From Mycolicibacterium anyangense (GTDB taxonomy: Bacteria > Actinomycetota > Actinomycetes > Mycobacteriales > Mycobacteriaceae), in the NCBI RefSeq assembly GCF_010731855.1, contig NZ_AP022620.1, positions 496,001 through 560,000 of the forward strand: a stretch of DNA of 64,000 bases, in the 5' to 3' direction. Made by a program: the position numbers and the translations under genes. The notes beneath the pieces are model-generated. The model saw only the letters and a program-made list of their open reading frames with translations, searched no databases and had not been told where the DNA came from. This document shows, one piece after another, positions 1 to 8,855 of this stretch (the stretch's first letter is position 1; the number at the start of each line of letters is the position of its first letter).

Positions 1-456
1 GGCGGTGGACTGGGCTTCATCTATGCCGCCGACCTGGTGGTGGCTGCCGATGACGCGCGGTTCGTCACGGCTTTTGCCGCCATCGGACTCTCCGGTGACG
101 GCGGGGGTACGTATCACCTGCCGCGGCTGATCGGTCCGCGACGTGCGGCACAGGCGTATCTGCGCAATACGCCGATCAGTGCCCAGGAGGCGCTCGACTG
201 GGGTCTGGTCAACGAGATCGTTCCGGCCAGCGAAGTCCGCGATCGGGCAACGGCTCTGGCTCGCGAGCTTGCCCAGGGACCGACGGTGGCATACGGCACT
301 ATGCGAAATCTCTTGCGGGAGAGTTGGAACAACGATCTGCCGCGGCAGCTCGAGGGCGAGCTCCGCGGAACGAAGACCACCGGGGACACCCGGGATGCAG
401 CCAGCGCCATCGCCGCTTTCGCGGAACGGCACACAGCATCGTTCGAAGGAGCATGA
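1..456 (+). CDS. Enoyl-CoA hydratase/isomerase family protein (5' end outside window)
   Basis: Crotonase-fold enzyme acting on acyl-CoA thioesters in the cytoplasm. The frame is open from base 1, so the N-terminus lies upstream. The visible part begins with the GGGLG oxyanion-hole segment, followed by AADLVVAADDARF and IGLSGDGGGTYHLPRLIG. The second acidic position is Asp in GDGGG, not the PE-type Glu of classical hydratases. That pattern is typical of PaaG-like enoyl-CoA isomerases, so isomerase is as likely as hydratase. The C-terminal helical part (AQEALDWGLVNEIVP onward) is complete. The stop is one base before the start of the acyl-CoA dehydrogenase, implying co-transcription. Substrate unknown. 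Confidence 0.88.
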   Translation, partial: GGGLGFIYAADLVVAADDARFVTAFAAIGLSGDGGGTYHLPRLIGPRRAAQAYLRNTPISAQEALDWGLVNEIVPASEVRDRATALARELAQGPTVAYGTMRNLLRESWNNDLPRQLEGELRGTKTTGDTRDAASAIAAFAERHTASFEGA

Positions 457-457
457 G

Positions 458-1618
458 ATGACCGGACTGATCACCGACAGTGACGAGCACCGCGCCATCC
501 GGGAGAGCGTCGCCGGGATCGCCGAACGCTATGGGGCGCAATACTTCCTGAAGCGGGGCCGGGAAGGCCGGGACATCGAGGAACTGTGGAAGGACCTCGG
601 CGCCTCCGGGCTGCTCGGTGTTCACCTTCCGGAGGAGTACGGCGGGGGCGGTGGCGGGATGGCCGAGGCCGTCGTGGTCGTCGAGGAATTGGCCGCCCAC
701 GGCATGCCACTGCTGATCTGGGTCATCTCCCCGGCGATCTGTGGCTGCATCGTGGCCATGCACGGCTCGGAGGAGATGAAGCGACGCTGGCTGCCCGGCA
801 TCGCCGACGGCAGCCAGAAGATGGCGTTCGGCCTCACCGAGCCGGACGCCGGCTCCAACAGCCATAACGTCAAGACCACGGCGCGCAAGACCGCCAACGG
901 CTGGGTGATCTCGGGCTCGAAGTACTACATCTCGGCGATCGACCAGTGCGATGCCGTCTTGGTGGTGGCTCGTGACGCCGACCACTCGACCCCGGAGAAG
1001 TCCAAGCTCTCCCTGTTCGTCGTGCCGACGGATGCCAAGGGGCTGAGCTTCCAGCAGATCGACACCTCGATCGTGTCCCCGGACCGTCAGTTCACCGTCT
1101 TCCTCGACGAGGTCGAGGTGGGTGAGGACGCGTTGATCGGTCAGGCCGGCAACGGTCTGCGTCAGGTGTTCGACGGTCTGAATCCCGAGCGCATCCTGGT
1201 CGGCGCGCTGTGCGGTGGCATCGGCCGCTACGCCGTCGACAAGGCAGTGGCCTACGCCAAGGAGCGCAAGGTCTGGTCCACACCGATCGGTGCCCATCAG
1301 GGCGTCGCACACCCGGTCGCAGAAAGCCACATCGCCGTGGAGCTCAGCCGGCTGGCCACTGCACTCAGCGCCCAGCAGTTCGATGCCGGCCAGCCCGCCG
1401 GTGAAGCGGCCAACATCGCCAAATTCGCGGCCTCCGACGCCGCCCTGAAGGCGCTCGATCAGGCGATCCAGACCCACGGCGGCAACGGACTGGCCCACGA
1501 GTACGGGCTGTCCGAGCTCTGGTTCGTCACCCGCCTGATGCGCACCGCCCCGGTAAGCCGGGAGATGGTGCTCAACTTCGTCGCGCAGACCTCGCTGGGT
1601 CTGCCGCGTTCCTACTGA
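458..1618 (+). CDS. Acyl-CoA dehydrogenase family protein, divergent C-terminus
   Basis: A 386-residue FAD flavoprotein that would introduce alpha-beta unsaturation into an acyl-CoA. The ATG at 458 was chosen because it follows the upstream stop by one base and AAGGAG lies a few bases before it. A longer open frame upstream overlaps the crotonase gene and is unlikely. Visible family motifs are EEYGGGGGG near residue 60, FGLTEPDAGSNS near residue 125, and QTHGGNGLAHEYG near residue 340. The usual ERxxRD and GT(S/N)EI signature after the Glu-containing segment is replaced by LSELWFVTRLMR and APVSREMVLNF. It may therefore be a specialised dehydrogenase or part of a heteromer. Confidence 0.87.
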   Translation: MTGLITDSDEHRAIRESVAGIAERYGAQYFLKRGREGRDIEELWKDLGASGLLGVHLPEEYGGGGGGMAEAVVVVEELAAHGMPLLIWVISPAICGCIVAMHGSEEMKRRWLPGIADGSQKMAFGLTEPDAGSNSHNVKTTARKTANGWVISGSKYYISAIDQCDAVLVVARDADHSTPEKSKLSLFVVPTDAKGLSFQQIDTSIVSPDRQFTVFLDEVEVGEDALIGQAGNGLRQVFDGLNPERILVGALCGGIGRYAVDKAVAYAKERKVWSTPIGAHQGVAHPVAESHIAVELSRLATALSAQQFDAGQPAGEAANIAKFAASDAALKALDQAIQTHGGNGLAHEYGLSELWFVTRLMRTAPVSREMVLNFVAQTSLGLPRSY

Positions 1619-1641
1619 CCCTGCACCCGAGGAGTACGACA

Positions 1642-2964
1642 ATGACGTCACACGACAACAACTTCGACGCCGTGGTGATCGGTGCCGGAGCCGGCGGTCT
1701 GTTTGCCGCGGCCCGACTGACCAAGCAGGGCTACCGCACCCTGGTCGTCGAACGATTGGACAAGGTTGGCGGCCGCGCCTCGACCGACGATATCGACGGG
1801 TTCAAGGTGAACGTCGGTGCGATCGTCATCGAGGTCGGCGGTATCACCCAGGAGACGTGCGAGGAGGTGGGAGCGCGGTTCGACATCCGGGAGCCCAAAC
1901 CTCCGATCCTGTACCGCATCGGCGGAAAGGACGTCGACGTCACCGGCGGTGGCTGGGGCATGTTGCTCAGCAAGCTCACCCGTCAGGGGGCCAAGCTGGT
2001 CAAGGGAATCGGCGCCGCTCGCAACGATTCCGGGCTCCCCGAAGACGAACTGTCCACCGCCGACTGGGTGTCGAAGTACACCAAGAACGAAGGTGTGCAC
2101 GGGATCTTCCGGAATATGTGCGCATCCGTCTTCGCCGTGGGGTCGCAGGATCTGCCGGCGCGGGTCTTCTTGACCTACTTCACCCGCAAGAGCGCGTTCA
2201 AGCGGTTCGGCTTCCACCCCGAAGGCACGATCGGGATCTGGCGCGCGCTGGCCGACGCGGTGGTGGCCAACGGCGGCGAGATCTGGTTGTCGACGCCCGC
2301 GACCAAGATCCACCGCAATGACGATAACGCGGTAACCGGAATCGAGGCCGTCCGTGACGGTCAGACCGTCCGGATCGAGGCGCCGGTGGTCATCAGCGAC
2401 ATCGGGCCGGCAGGCACCGTCGGGTTGCTGGGCGAGGACGGCGTCCCCGCGGACTACCTGGAGCAGGTCCGCAAGGCGGACCGGCCGACGTCGATGATCT
2501 CGGTCAACTTCGCCAGCCAGGAGCGCCTCATCGACGTGCCGGGCATGCTCAGCTTCGCCAAGTCACGCCGGCTGGCCTACATCGCCAACTTCACCGACGT
2601 GTGCCCCGAAATGGCTCCGCCGGGCTGGAATCTGTACGTGGGTACCTCGGTGCCGGACAACCCCACCGGAGACTTCGACGAGGCGGCCGAGACCGAGCTG
2701 CTGATGCAGGATCTGCGCGACAACATCAGCGACTTCGACCGGCGTGCTCGCATCCTCAACGTCGCCACCACCCGGGACGAGTGGCCCCCGCAGCGTGCCG
2801 TCGCCGGCTACGACCTGACCCACGAGACGCCGGTCGAGGGCCTGTGGAACGTCGGTGACGGGGTCAAGGAGTACGCCAACGGCGGTACCACCGCCTGTGC
2901 CGAAACCGCAAAGCTGGTGGTGGACAAGATCGTTGCCAGCCAGCGCGTGGCGGTGCGGAGCTGA
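1642..2964 (+). CDS. FAD-dependent oxidoreductase, phytoene-desaturase/amine-oxidase type
   Basis: A 440-residue protein with an N-terminal Rossmann FAD site (VVIGAGAGGLFAAARL, residues about 10-25) followed by VVERLDKVGGRAST, the second dinucleotide-binding hallmark of the phytoene desaturase/monoamine oxidase superfamily. The C-terminus carries GLWNVGDGVKEYANGG, the usual flavin-contacting end. It would desaturate or oxidise a hydrophobic substrate. An AGGAG precedes the ATG. It lies 23 bases after the acyl-CoA dehydrogenase, and its stop overlaps the probable start of the next gene, so it belongs to the same transcript. No substrate can be assigned from sequence. Confidence 0.85.
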   Translation: MTSHDNNFDAVVIGAGAGGLFAAARLTKQGYRTLVVERLDKVGGRASTDDIDGFKVNVGAIVIEVGGITQETCEEVGARFDIREPKPPILYRIGGKDVDVTGGGWGMLLSKLTRQGAKLVKGIGAARNDSGLPEDELSTADWVSKYTKNEGVHGIFRNMCASVFAVGSQDLPARVFLTYFTRKSAFKRFGFHPEGTIGIWRALADAVVANGGEIWLSTPATKIHRNDDNAVTGIEAVRDGQTVRIEAPVVISDIGPAGTVGLLGEDGVPADYLEQVRKADRPTSMISVNFASQERLIDVPGMLSFAKSRRLAYIANFTDVCPEMAPPGWNLYVGTSVPDNPTGDFDEAAETELLMQDLRDNISDFDRRARILNVATTRDEWPPQRAVAGYDLTHETPVEGLWNVGDGVKEYANGGTTACAETAKLVVDKIVASQRVAVRS

Positions 2965-3794
2965 CTGCGCTCGCCGAGCGCGTAGCGTCGGCCAAGAGTC
3001 TGCTGTTCGTTCCCGGCGACCGGCCCGATCGATTCGAGAAGGCCGTCCGCAGTGGGGCGGACCTCGTCGTGCTGGACCTCGAAGATGCCGTTGCCCCGGG
3101 CCACAAAGAGACCGCCCGGGCGGCGGTGGCTGAATTTCTCGGTGCCGCGGCAACTCCGGTGGTGGTGCGGATCAACGGAACTGACACGCCCTGGTGTGCC
3201 GACGATCTGGCCGCGGTGTGCGGACACGACTGTGCAGTGATGGTTCCCAAGGCGCACAGCGCAGCGCAGCTCACCGAGGTAGCCGCTGCGCTGGGACCGG
3301 ATACGCCACTGATCGCGCTCATCGAGACGGCCGCGGGTGTGCATGCGTGCGCGTCGGTCTGCAACGTCGACGCAGTGGTCCGAGCCGCCTTTGGCAGCAT
3401 CGACCTGGCCGCCGAACTCGGGGTCGATCCCGACGCCGCCGACGCCCTGCAGCACGCCCGCAGTGCAGTCGTCCTGGGCTCGGCAGTGGCGGGGTGCGCC
3501 GCGCCGCTCGACGGTGTCACCACCGATATCAGCGGTGACACCGCACTGCTCGCCGACGTGGCACATGCGGTGCGGCTGGGGTTCGGCGGGAAGCTGTGCA
3601 TCCATCCCGCGCAGGTGGCGGGCGTCAACGAGGGTTTCGCTCCGTCGGCGGCCGAGGTCCTGTGGGCCGGTCGAGTGCTGGCGGCGGCCGCGGACGGTGA
3701 GGTCTGTGTGGTCGACGGGCGAATGGTGGACAAGCCGGTGGTCGACCGGGCCAGACGCATCGCGAGCAGATCGCCGAATCGAACAGTGGGGTGA
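2961..3794 (+). CDS. CoA ester lyase, HpcH/HpaI aldolase (CitE-like)
   Basis: CitE/MCL-like TIM-barrel lyase that cleaves or forms acyl-CoA carbon-carbon bonds with Mg2+. Diagnostic parts are SLLFVPGDRPDRFEKA near the N-terminus, VLDLEDAVAPGHK, VRINGTDTPW, ALIETAAGV, and GKLCIHPAQV near the C-terminus. The first ATG/GTG/TTG in frame is GTG 3069, but starting there would remove the conserved SLLFVPGDRP strand. I therefore place the start at CTG 2961, which overlaps the preceding TGA as CTGA in the manner of this organism's ATGA junctions. That start is inferred and no good ribosome site is visible. Length from CTG is 277 residues, normal for the family. Confidence 0.78.
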   Translation: MTALAERVASAKSLLFVPGDRPDRFEKAVRSGADLVVLDLEDAVAPGHKETARAAVAEFLGAAATPVVVRINGTDTPWCADDLAAVCGHDCAVMVPKAHSAAQLTEVAAALGPDTPLIALIETAAGVHACASVCNVDAVVRAAFGSIDLAAELGVDPDAADALQHARSAVVLGSAVAGCAAPLDGVTTDISGDTALLADVAHAVRLGFGGKLCIHPAQVAGVNEGFAPSAAEVLWAGRVLAAAADGEVCVVDGRMVDKPVVDRARRIASRSPNRTVG

Positions 3795-3798
3795 AGGA

Positions 3799-4530
3799 AT
3801 GCAGTTGAACATGTCTCGTGGGACCCAGCTTGTCTGTGCGTGGTGTGGTCCGGCCACGGTCATCGTGGCGTTCATCGGCTGGCTGATATCGGGGGTTCTC
3901 CCGTTCCCGCTCGGGTCGTCATCGACCACCGCCGAAGTGGTGAGCTTCTACAGCGGCGGCGCTCGGGTGACCGCCGGGCTGGTGATCGCCGGGCTCGGCG
4001 TGTGCCTGGTCATCCCGCTGATTGCCCTGATCGGCTATCGCATGCTGCGGATGGATCGGAAAAACCCGTTGCTCGCGCTGATCCAGCTCGTCGCCGGCGC
4101 GGGCACCGCGGTGCTGCTGTTGCTTCCCATGTTGCTCATGACCGTCATCACGTTCCGGCCCGATCGCAATCCCGAGATCACCGTCACCCTCAACGACATC
4201 ACCTGGCTGCTCTTCCTCACGCCCATAGTCCCGTTCATCATCCAGAACATCTCCATCGGAGTGGCCATCCTGCGCGATGACAACCGCACCGTGCCGCGCT
4301 GGGTCGGTTACCTGAACTTCTGGATCGCCGCGTCCTTCCTGCCCGATCCGTTGGCCTTCTTCTTCCACAGCGGCCCGTTCTCGTGGCGGGGCATCTTCGT
4401 GTTCTGGTTGGCGCTGACCACCTACGCCATTTTCCTGATCGCGATGGGGCTGGTGCTGCGCAACGCAGCCCTGAAGGACGATGAGCAGGGTAGGGAAGAG
4501 GCCGGGACGGCTGCTGTCCCAACCGCCTAG
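3799..4530 (+). CDS. Six-helix-type integral membrane protein, unknown function
   Basis: A 243-residue hydrophobic protein with about six predicted membrane segments and a charged C-terminal tail (KDDEQGREEAG). GAAGGAATG supports the start at 3799. I do not recognise a named family. The C-terminal half (VAIL, then PRWVGY, GPF and a tryptophan-rich helix) matches in order and spacing the membrane protein at 20831-21577, so the two are paralogues. It lies four bases after the CoA lyase and is the last gene before a 151-base spacer. Context suggests a role with the lipid catabolic enzymes, perhaps membrane transfer or sensing, but nothing in the sequence shows this. Confidence 0.75.
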   Translation: MQLNMSRGTQLVCAWCGPATVIVAFIGWLISGVLPFPLGSSSTTAEVVSFYSGGARVTAGLVIAGLGVCLVIPLIALIGYRMLRMDRKNPLLALIQLVAGAGTAVLLLLPMLLMTVITFRPDRNPEITVTLNDITWLLFLTPIVPFIIQNISIGVAILRDDNRTVPRWVGYLNFWIAASFLPDPLAFFFHSGPFSWRGIFVFWLALTTYAIFLIAMGLVLRNAALKDDEQGREEAGTAAVPTA

Positions 4531-4627
4531 TTTCGACCGGAGATTTCTGCCTAAAAGGCATGGCTGCCAGTGCTTATGCTCCCGAGGGACAGAGGCGCTC
4601 GCCGCAAGATTGACTTATCGGGATGAA

Positions 4628-4647
4628 GGTGTGAGCATAGTTACACC
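4628..4647. promoter_or_regulatory. Inverted repeat GGTGT-N10-ACACC, possible operator
   Basis: A 20-base dyad with perfect five-base arms lies in the spacer before the SCP2 gene. A TTGACT hexamer stands just upstream (4610-4615). Size and placement fit a repressor site over or next to a promoter. The cognate regulator is unknown. Confidence 0.4.
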
Positions 4648-4653
4648 GCAGTT

Positions 4654-4673
4654 TTGAATCTAGAGTAAATTAA
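4654..4673 (+). promoter_or_regulatory. AT-rich element shared with the thiolase and acyl-CoA dehydrogenase genes
   Basis: TTGAATCTAGAGTAAATTAA ends directly against the GGAG ribosome site of the SCP2 gene. It matches the element before the thiolase (14481-14500, reverse strand) at 16 of 20 positions. TAGAGT could be a -10 hexamer, which would give a very short leader. Promoter, operator or both are possible. Confidence 0.45.
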
Positions 4674-4681
4674 GGAGAACG

Positions 4682-5086
4682 ATGGGGTTCGCCAGTTCGG
4701 CCGAGGTCGTGAAGTACATCGGCGGAATCTTCGAGGCAGCGTTCACCGATCCTGAGATCGGTCCGAAACTCGAGGCCACTGGACTCGTTGTCGCCTTCGA
4801 CTTCACCGATCCCGACTCGGTCGTGCTGATCGATATGGGCAACAAGAAGGTGCAGGAGGGACTGGCCGGTGGGCCGGCGCCGTCGGCGACCATGTCGATG
4901 ACCGCCGACCTCGGCAACGCCTACTGGCAGGGCAAGGTCAACCTGCCCTTGGCGATGGCCAAGAAGAAGATCAAGGTGGACGGCAACGTCGCCAGCCTGC
5001 TGAAGATCGCGCCGATGGGTAAGAAGCTCTATCCCACTTATGTCGAGCGACTCAAAGCCGACGGCCGCGACGACCTCCTGGCCTGA
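4682..5086 (+). CDS. SCP2-type sterol-binding domain protein
   Basis: A 134-residue single-domain cytoplasmic protein of the SCP2 sterol carrier family, which binds sterols or fatty acyl-CoA in a hydrophobic tunnel. The sequence shows the domain pattern: [17 protein letters not shown], then an alternating hydrophobic strand ([34 protein letters not shown]) and a C-terminal helix ([19 protein letters not shown]). GGAG sits eight bases before the ATG. It is the first gene after a promoter-bearing spacer and is followed seven bases later by an acyl-CoA synthetase. It probably delivers a bulky lipid to the enzymes of this run. Confidence 0.85.
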   Translation: MGFASSAEVVKYIGGIFEAAFTDPEIGPKLEATGLVVAFDFTDPDSVVLIDMGNKKVQEGLAGGPAPSATMSMTADLGNAYWQGKVNLPLAMAKKKIKVDGNVASLLKIAPMGKKLYPTYVERLKADGRDDLLA

Positions 5087-5093
5087 GCTGATG

Positions 5094-6629
5094 TTCCCCG
5101 GTATCCATGCCCTTTCGGCTCCGGACCGACCGGCCGTCGTGATGGCCGAGTCGGGACGGGTGCTGACCTACGCCGAACTCGAGCGGCGCTCGGCGTCGAT
5201 CGCGCGCGCGCTGTACGACGCCGGCCTGCGAACCGGCGACGTGGTTGCGCTGTTGTCGGACAATTCCCCCGCCGTCTTCGAGGTGTATTGGGCGGCAATC
5301 CGTTCCGGGCTCTACATCACGGCAGTCAACTGGCACCTCAGCGCCGATGAAGCGGCCTACATCGTCAACGATTCTGGCGCACGGGTGTTGTTCGCCTCGG
5401 CTGGCGTCCGCGACTTGGCCGAGGACGTCGCGACACTCACGGCGGCCGTCGGTCATCGATACTGCTTCGGTGGCGAGGTGACCGGCTATCAGTCCTATGA
5501 GGTGCTGATCAACGACTCCTTCGAGCCGCTGCAGGATCAGCCCCGCGGGTCGGAGATGCTGTACTCGTCGGGAACGACCGGCCGCCCCAAGGGCGTCAAG
5601 CCGCACCTGCTCGGCATCCAGGTCGACGAACCCGGCGAGCCCCTGGTCGGCATGCTTGCCCACGCCTTCGGCATCAGCGCCGATGACCGCTACCTGTCGC
5701 CGGCGCCGGTGTATCACGCTGCGCCACTGAAATGGTGCGGGGGAGTGCACAGTCTGGGCGGAACCGTCGTACTGATGGAGAAGTTCGATCCGGTGGGCGT
5801 GCTCACGGCGATCCAGCAGCACCGCATCACGGTGACCCAGATGGTGCCGACCATGTTCATCCGGATGTTGCGGCTGCCCGCCGAGGTGCGCGACTCCTTC
5901 GATACGTCTTCGCTGCGGCTGGCGGTGCATGCTGCCGCACCCTGCCCGCCCGACGTCAAGCAGGCGATGATCGATTGGTGGGGGCCGATTCTCGTCGAGT
6001 ACTACGGGGCCACCGAAGGTCACGGCACCACGGTCGTCACCACCGCAGAGTGGCTGAGCAAGCGGGGATCTGTGGGCCGGGCGGCGCTGGGCATTCTCCA
6101 CGTCTGCGACGACGAGGGGGTTGAACTCCCAGCGGGCGAGGTCGGTACGATCTACTTCGAACGCGACCGGGCACCGTTCGACTACCACAATGATCCTGAG
6201 AAGACCAGGGCGGCAAGGCATCCCGAGCACGACAACTGGTCAACGGTGGGTGATCTGGGGTATGTCGATGCCGACGGCTATCTTTTCCTGACCGACCGCA
6301 AGGCGTTCATGATCATTTCCGGCGGGGTAAACATCTATCCCCAGGAGATCGAGAACGTCTTGGCATTGCATCCGAAGATCACCGACGTCGCGGTTATCGG
6401 GGTGCCCGACCCCGAGATGGGCGAGCAGGTCAAGGCCGTTGTCGAGCTGGCGGCCGACCAGGAGCCCAGCGACGAACTGGCCGCCGAGCTCATCGGTTAC
6501 GTCCGGGAGCGCATCGCGCACTACAAGGCGCCCCGAACCGTGGACTTCATCGATCAACTTCCGCGGCTGGCAACCGGAAAGTTGGCCAAGCGGCTACTGC
6601 TGCAGCGATACGCAGCGTCCACCCGATAG
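5094..6629 (+). CDS. AMP-dependent acyl-CoA synthetase (FadD type)
   Basis: ANL-superfamily ligase that activates a carboxylic acid to an acyl-AMP and then an acyl-CoA. The phosphate-binding loop [11 protein letters not shown] is near residue 157, the adenine motif [10 protein letters not shown] near residue 303, the hinge motif [26 protein letters not shown] near residue 400, and the catalytic Lys in LATGKLAKR near the C-terminus. I use ATG 5094 (511 residues, [17 protein letters not shown]), which begins at the usual place. An in-frame ATG at 5040 would overlap the SCP2 gene by 47 bases. The SCP2 neighbour and the downstream SDR and aldehyde dehydrogenase suggest a large hydrophobic acid as substrate. 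Confidence 0.88.
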   Translation, partial: FPGIHALSAPDRPAVVMAESGRVLTYAELERRSASIARALYDAGLRTGDVVALLSDNSPAVFEVYWAAIRSGLYITAVNWHLSADEAAYIVNDSGARVLFASAGVRDLAEDVATLTAAVGHRYCFGGEVTGYQSYEVLINDSFEPLQDQPRGSEMLYSSGTTGRPKGVKPHLLGIQVDEPGEPLVGMLAHAFGISADDRYLSPAPVYHAAPLKWCGGVHSLGGTVVLMEKFDPVGVLTAIQQHRITVTQMVPTMFIRMLRLPAEVRDSFDTSSLRLAVHAAAPCPPDVKQAMIDWWGPILVEYYGATEGHGTTVVTTAEWLSKRGSVGRAALGILHVCDDEGVELPAGEVGTIYFERDRAPFDYHNDPEKTRAARHPEHDNWSTVGDLGYVDADGYLFLTDRKAFMIISGGVNIYPQEIENVLALHPKITDVAVIGVPDPEMGEQVKAVVELAADQEPSDELAAELIGYVRERIAHYKAPRTVDFIDQLPRLATGKLAKRLLLQRYAASTR

Positions 6630-6656
6630 CGCCCCATGACTGAGCGGAGAACAACG

Positions 6657-7448
6657 ATGACAGACTTCACTGGCAAGCACTACGTGGTCACCGGCGCCGC
6701 GTCCGGTATCGGACATGCGGTTGCCGAGCAGTTGCTGGCGGCAGGCGCCCTGGTGACGAGCCTGGACCGCAACACCCCAACGGCGAAGGTCACCAAGCAC
6801 ATCGAGGTGGACCTGTCGAACCCGCGCAACATCGATGCGGCGCTGGAAGCGTTGGAGGGACCTTACGACGGACTGATGAACGTGGCGGGCATTCCCGGGA
6901 CGGCGCCGGCGGATCTGGTCTTCGCCGTCAACAGCCTGGCGGTGCGGCACCTCAGTGAGGCGTTCTTCGAGCGTCTGGTGCCCGGTGGCACGGTGACCAT
7001 CGTGTCGTCGACGGCCGGCTTCGGCTGGCCGCTGCGCCTGGAGGCGCTGCGCGACGTGCTGGCAACCGACACGTTCGAAGAGGGTGCGGCCTGGTTCAAG
7101 GAGAATCCGCAGCAGGGCAACGCCTACAACTTCTCCAAAGAGTTCAGCACCGTCTACGCCATGTCGATGGGACTGGCCTTCGGGCAGATGGGATTCCGCA
7201 TCAACGCCGTGCTGCCGGGCCCGGTCGAGACGCCGATCCTGGTCGACTTCGAGGAGTCGATGGGCAAGGACACCCTTGATGGTGTCAAGGATCTGCTCGG
7301 CCGGCATGCCCAGCCCGAGGACGTTGCCTCGGTGCTGCTGTTCCTGGCATCCGATGAGTCCGGGTGGGTCAATGGCCAGGCGCTGGCCATCGACGGCGGG
7401 ATCTCCGGGGCGGTGGCTACCGGAGTGGTCGCGGCGCCGGAAATCTGA
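6657..7448 (+). CDS. Short-chain dehydrogenase/reductase, hydroxysteroid/coniferyl-alcohol dehydrogenase-like
   Basis: A 263-residue classical SDR that oxidises an alcohol or reduces a ketone with NAD(P). The cofactor loop VVTGAASGIG is at residues about 8-17, followed by the acidic SLDRN that favours NAD. NVAGIPG replaces NNAG. Ser sits in IVSSTAGF and the active-site pair is Tyr157/Lys161 (YNFSK). A long insertion before the catalytic Tyr (residues about 120-150) and the C-terminal LAIDGGISGA resemble 3-alpha-hydroxysteroid and coniferyl-alcohol dehydrogenases. ATG 6657 is preferred over ATG 6636 because GGAGAA precedes it. Confidence 0.87.
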   Translation: MTDFTGKHYVVTGAASGIGHAVAEQLLAAGALVTSLDRNTPTAKVTKHIEVDLSNPRNIDAALEALEGPYDGLMNVAGIPGTAPADLVFAVNSLAVRHLSEAFFERLVPGGTVTIVSSTAGFGWPLRLEALRDVLATDTFEEGAAWFKENPQQGNAYNFSKEFSTVYAMSMGLAFGQMGFRINAVLPGPVETPILVDFEESMGKDTLDGVKDLLGRHAQPEDVASVLLFLASDESGWVNGQALAIDGGISGAVATGVVAAPEI

Positions 7449-7454
7449 GGGCCG

Positions 7455-8855
7455 ATGACAATCAACGCGCTGACCCCACGGCCGGTGGACGATCGAGCCG
7501 AGGCGGTTCTTCCCGGATTGCGCCAGATGTTTTCGATGGGGCGAACCAAGCCACTGCAGTGGCGGCTCGATCAGCTCAGCGCCATCGAGGCGATGTGCGA
7601 CGAGCAGGAGCCGGCGATCGCCCAGGCATTGGCCGAGGACCTGGGCCGCCCGCCAGTCGAGGCGTGGCTGGGTGATATCGCCTCCACCAAGGGCGAGGCG
7701 GCCTATGCGCGCAAGCATCTGAAGAAGTGGATGCGGCCGAGCCGCCGGCCGTTGCCGATGGCCCAGCTCCCGGGTCGGGGCTGGGTACAGTACGACCCCC
7801 TGGGCGTCGTCTTGGTGATCGGACCGTGGAACTACCCGTTCTATCTGAGCATGGCCCCGCTGGTGGCGGCGGTTGCCGCCGGCAACTGCGCCGTCCTCAA
7901 GCCCTCGGAGCTGGCTCCGGCCACCTCTGCACTCCTGGCGGAGCTGGTGCCCAAATATCTTGATGCACAGGCTGTTCAGGTGGTCGAGGGTGACGCCAAC
8001 ACCACCCAGAGCCTGATCGCCCAGGGGTTCGATCACGTGCTGTTCACCGGTGGAACGGAGATTGGCCGCAAGATCATGGCCGCAGCCGCTCCCACCCTGA
8101 CCCCGGTCACCCTCGAACTGGGCGGCAAGAGCCCGGTGATCGTCACCGCCGACGCGGACCTCGATGTTGCCGCCCGTCGGGTGGCGTGGGTGAAGCTGCT
8201 GAACTCGGGGCAGACCTGCATCGCCCCGGATTACGTCCTGGCTGATCGGGCAGTCGTCGATACCTTCACCGAGAAGGTCGTCGAGTCCATCGCGGCATTC
8301 CGCTCCGAGGAATCCGACAAGGGCCAGCGGATCGTCAACCAGCGACAGTTCGACAGGATCTCGGGACTGATCCAGGCCACCACCGGACGCATCGTCACCG
8401 GCGGCGGTACCGACGTCTCGACGTTGGCAGTCGATCCGACGGTCATCAGGGATCCGTCGCCCACCGACCCGGTGATGGCCGATGAGATCTTCGGTCCGAT
8501 CCTGCCCATCCTGGCTGTCGACTCCACCGATGCGGCAGTGCAATTCGTGAATTCGCGGCCCAAACCGCTGGCGCTCTACGTGTTCACGAACTCACAGCGG
8601 TTGGGACGTGAACTGGTCGACGCGATCCCCTCCGGTGGTGCGGTGATCAACCATGTCGCGATGCACTGTCTGGTTCCCCAGCTGCCATTCGGGGGAGTGG
8701 GGGCCAGCGGAATGGGCCAGTATCACGGCCGCTGGGGGTTCGAGGCGCTGAGCCACCGTCGTGCCGTGCTGGCCAAGACCGCGAAGCCGGATCTGAAGCT
8801 GACGTACCCGCCCTACACCGATCGGGCGATCAAGATCATGCGAAAGGTCTTCTGA
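7455..8855 (+). CDS. NAD(P)-dependent aldehyde dehydrogenase
   Basis: A 466-residue class-3-like aldehyde dehydrogenase oxidising an aldehyde to a carboxylic acid. Visible motifs are PWNYPFYLSMAPLVAAVAAGN, the cofactor segment FTGGTEIGRKIM, the general-base motif LELGGKSPV, and the nucleophile Cys255 in NSGQTC. The C-terminal PFGGVGASGMGQYHG is also conserved. The C-terminal YPPYTDRAIKIMRKVF resembles the class-3 tail. It starts six bases after the SDR and its stop overlaps the ferredoxin ATG (TGATG). An alcohol-to-aldehyde-to-acid sequence by P450, SDR and this enzyme is plausible. Confidence 0.92.
   Translation: MTINALTPRPVDDRAEAVLPGLRQMFSMGRTKPLQWRLDQLSAIEAMCDEQEPAIAQALAEDLGRPPVEAWLGDIASTKGEAAYARKHLKKWMRPSRRPLPMAQLPGRGWVQYDPLGVVLVIGPWNYPFYLSMAPLVAAVAAGNCAVLKPSELAPATSALLAELVPKYLDAQAVQVVEGDANTTQSLIAQGFDHVLFTGGTEIGRKIMAAAAPTLTPVTLELGGKSPVIVTADADLDVAARRVAWVKLLNSGQTCIAPDYVLADRAVVDTFTEKVVESIAAFRSEESDKGQRIVNQRQFDRISGLIQATTGRIVTGGGTDVSTLAVDPTVIRDPSPTDPVMADEIFGPILPILAVDSTDAAVQFVNSRPKPLALYVFTNSQRLGRELVDAIPSGGAVINHVAMHCLVPQLPFGGVGASGMGQYHGRWGFEALSHRRAVLAKTAKPDLKLTYPPYTDRAIKIMRKVF

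Noticed and set aside
4548-4560. Terminator TGCCT-AAA-AGGCA after the membrane protein at 3799
   Set aside because: The five-base stem has no following T-run and is too weak to call.
6594-8543. Long minus-strand open frame opposite the SDR and aldehyde dehydrogenase genes
   Set aside because: High-GC codon shadow; its translation is His/Gly/Arg-rich with no motif, whereas the plus-strand frames are clear enzymes.
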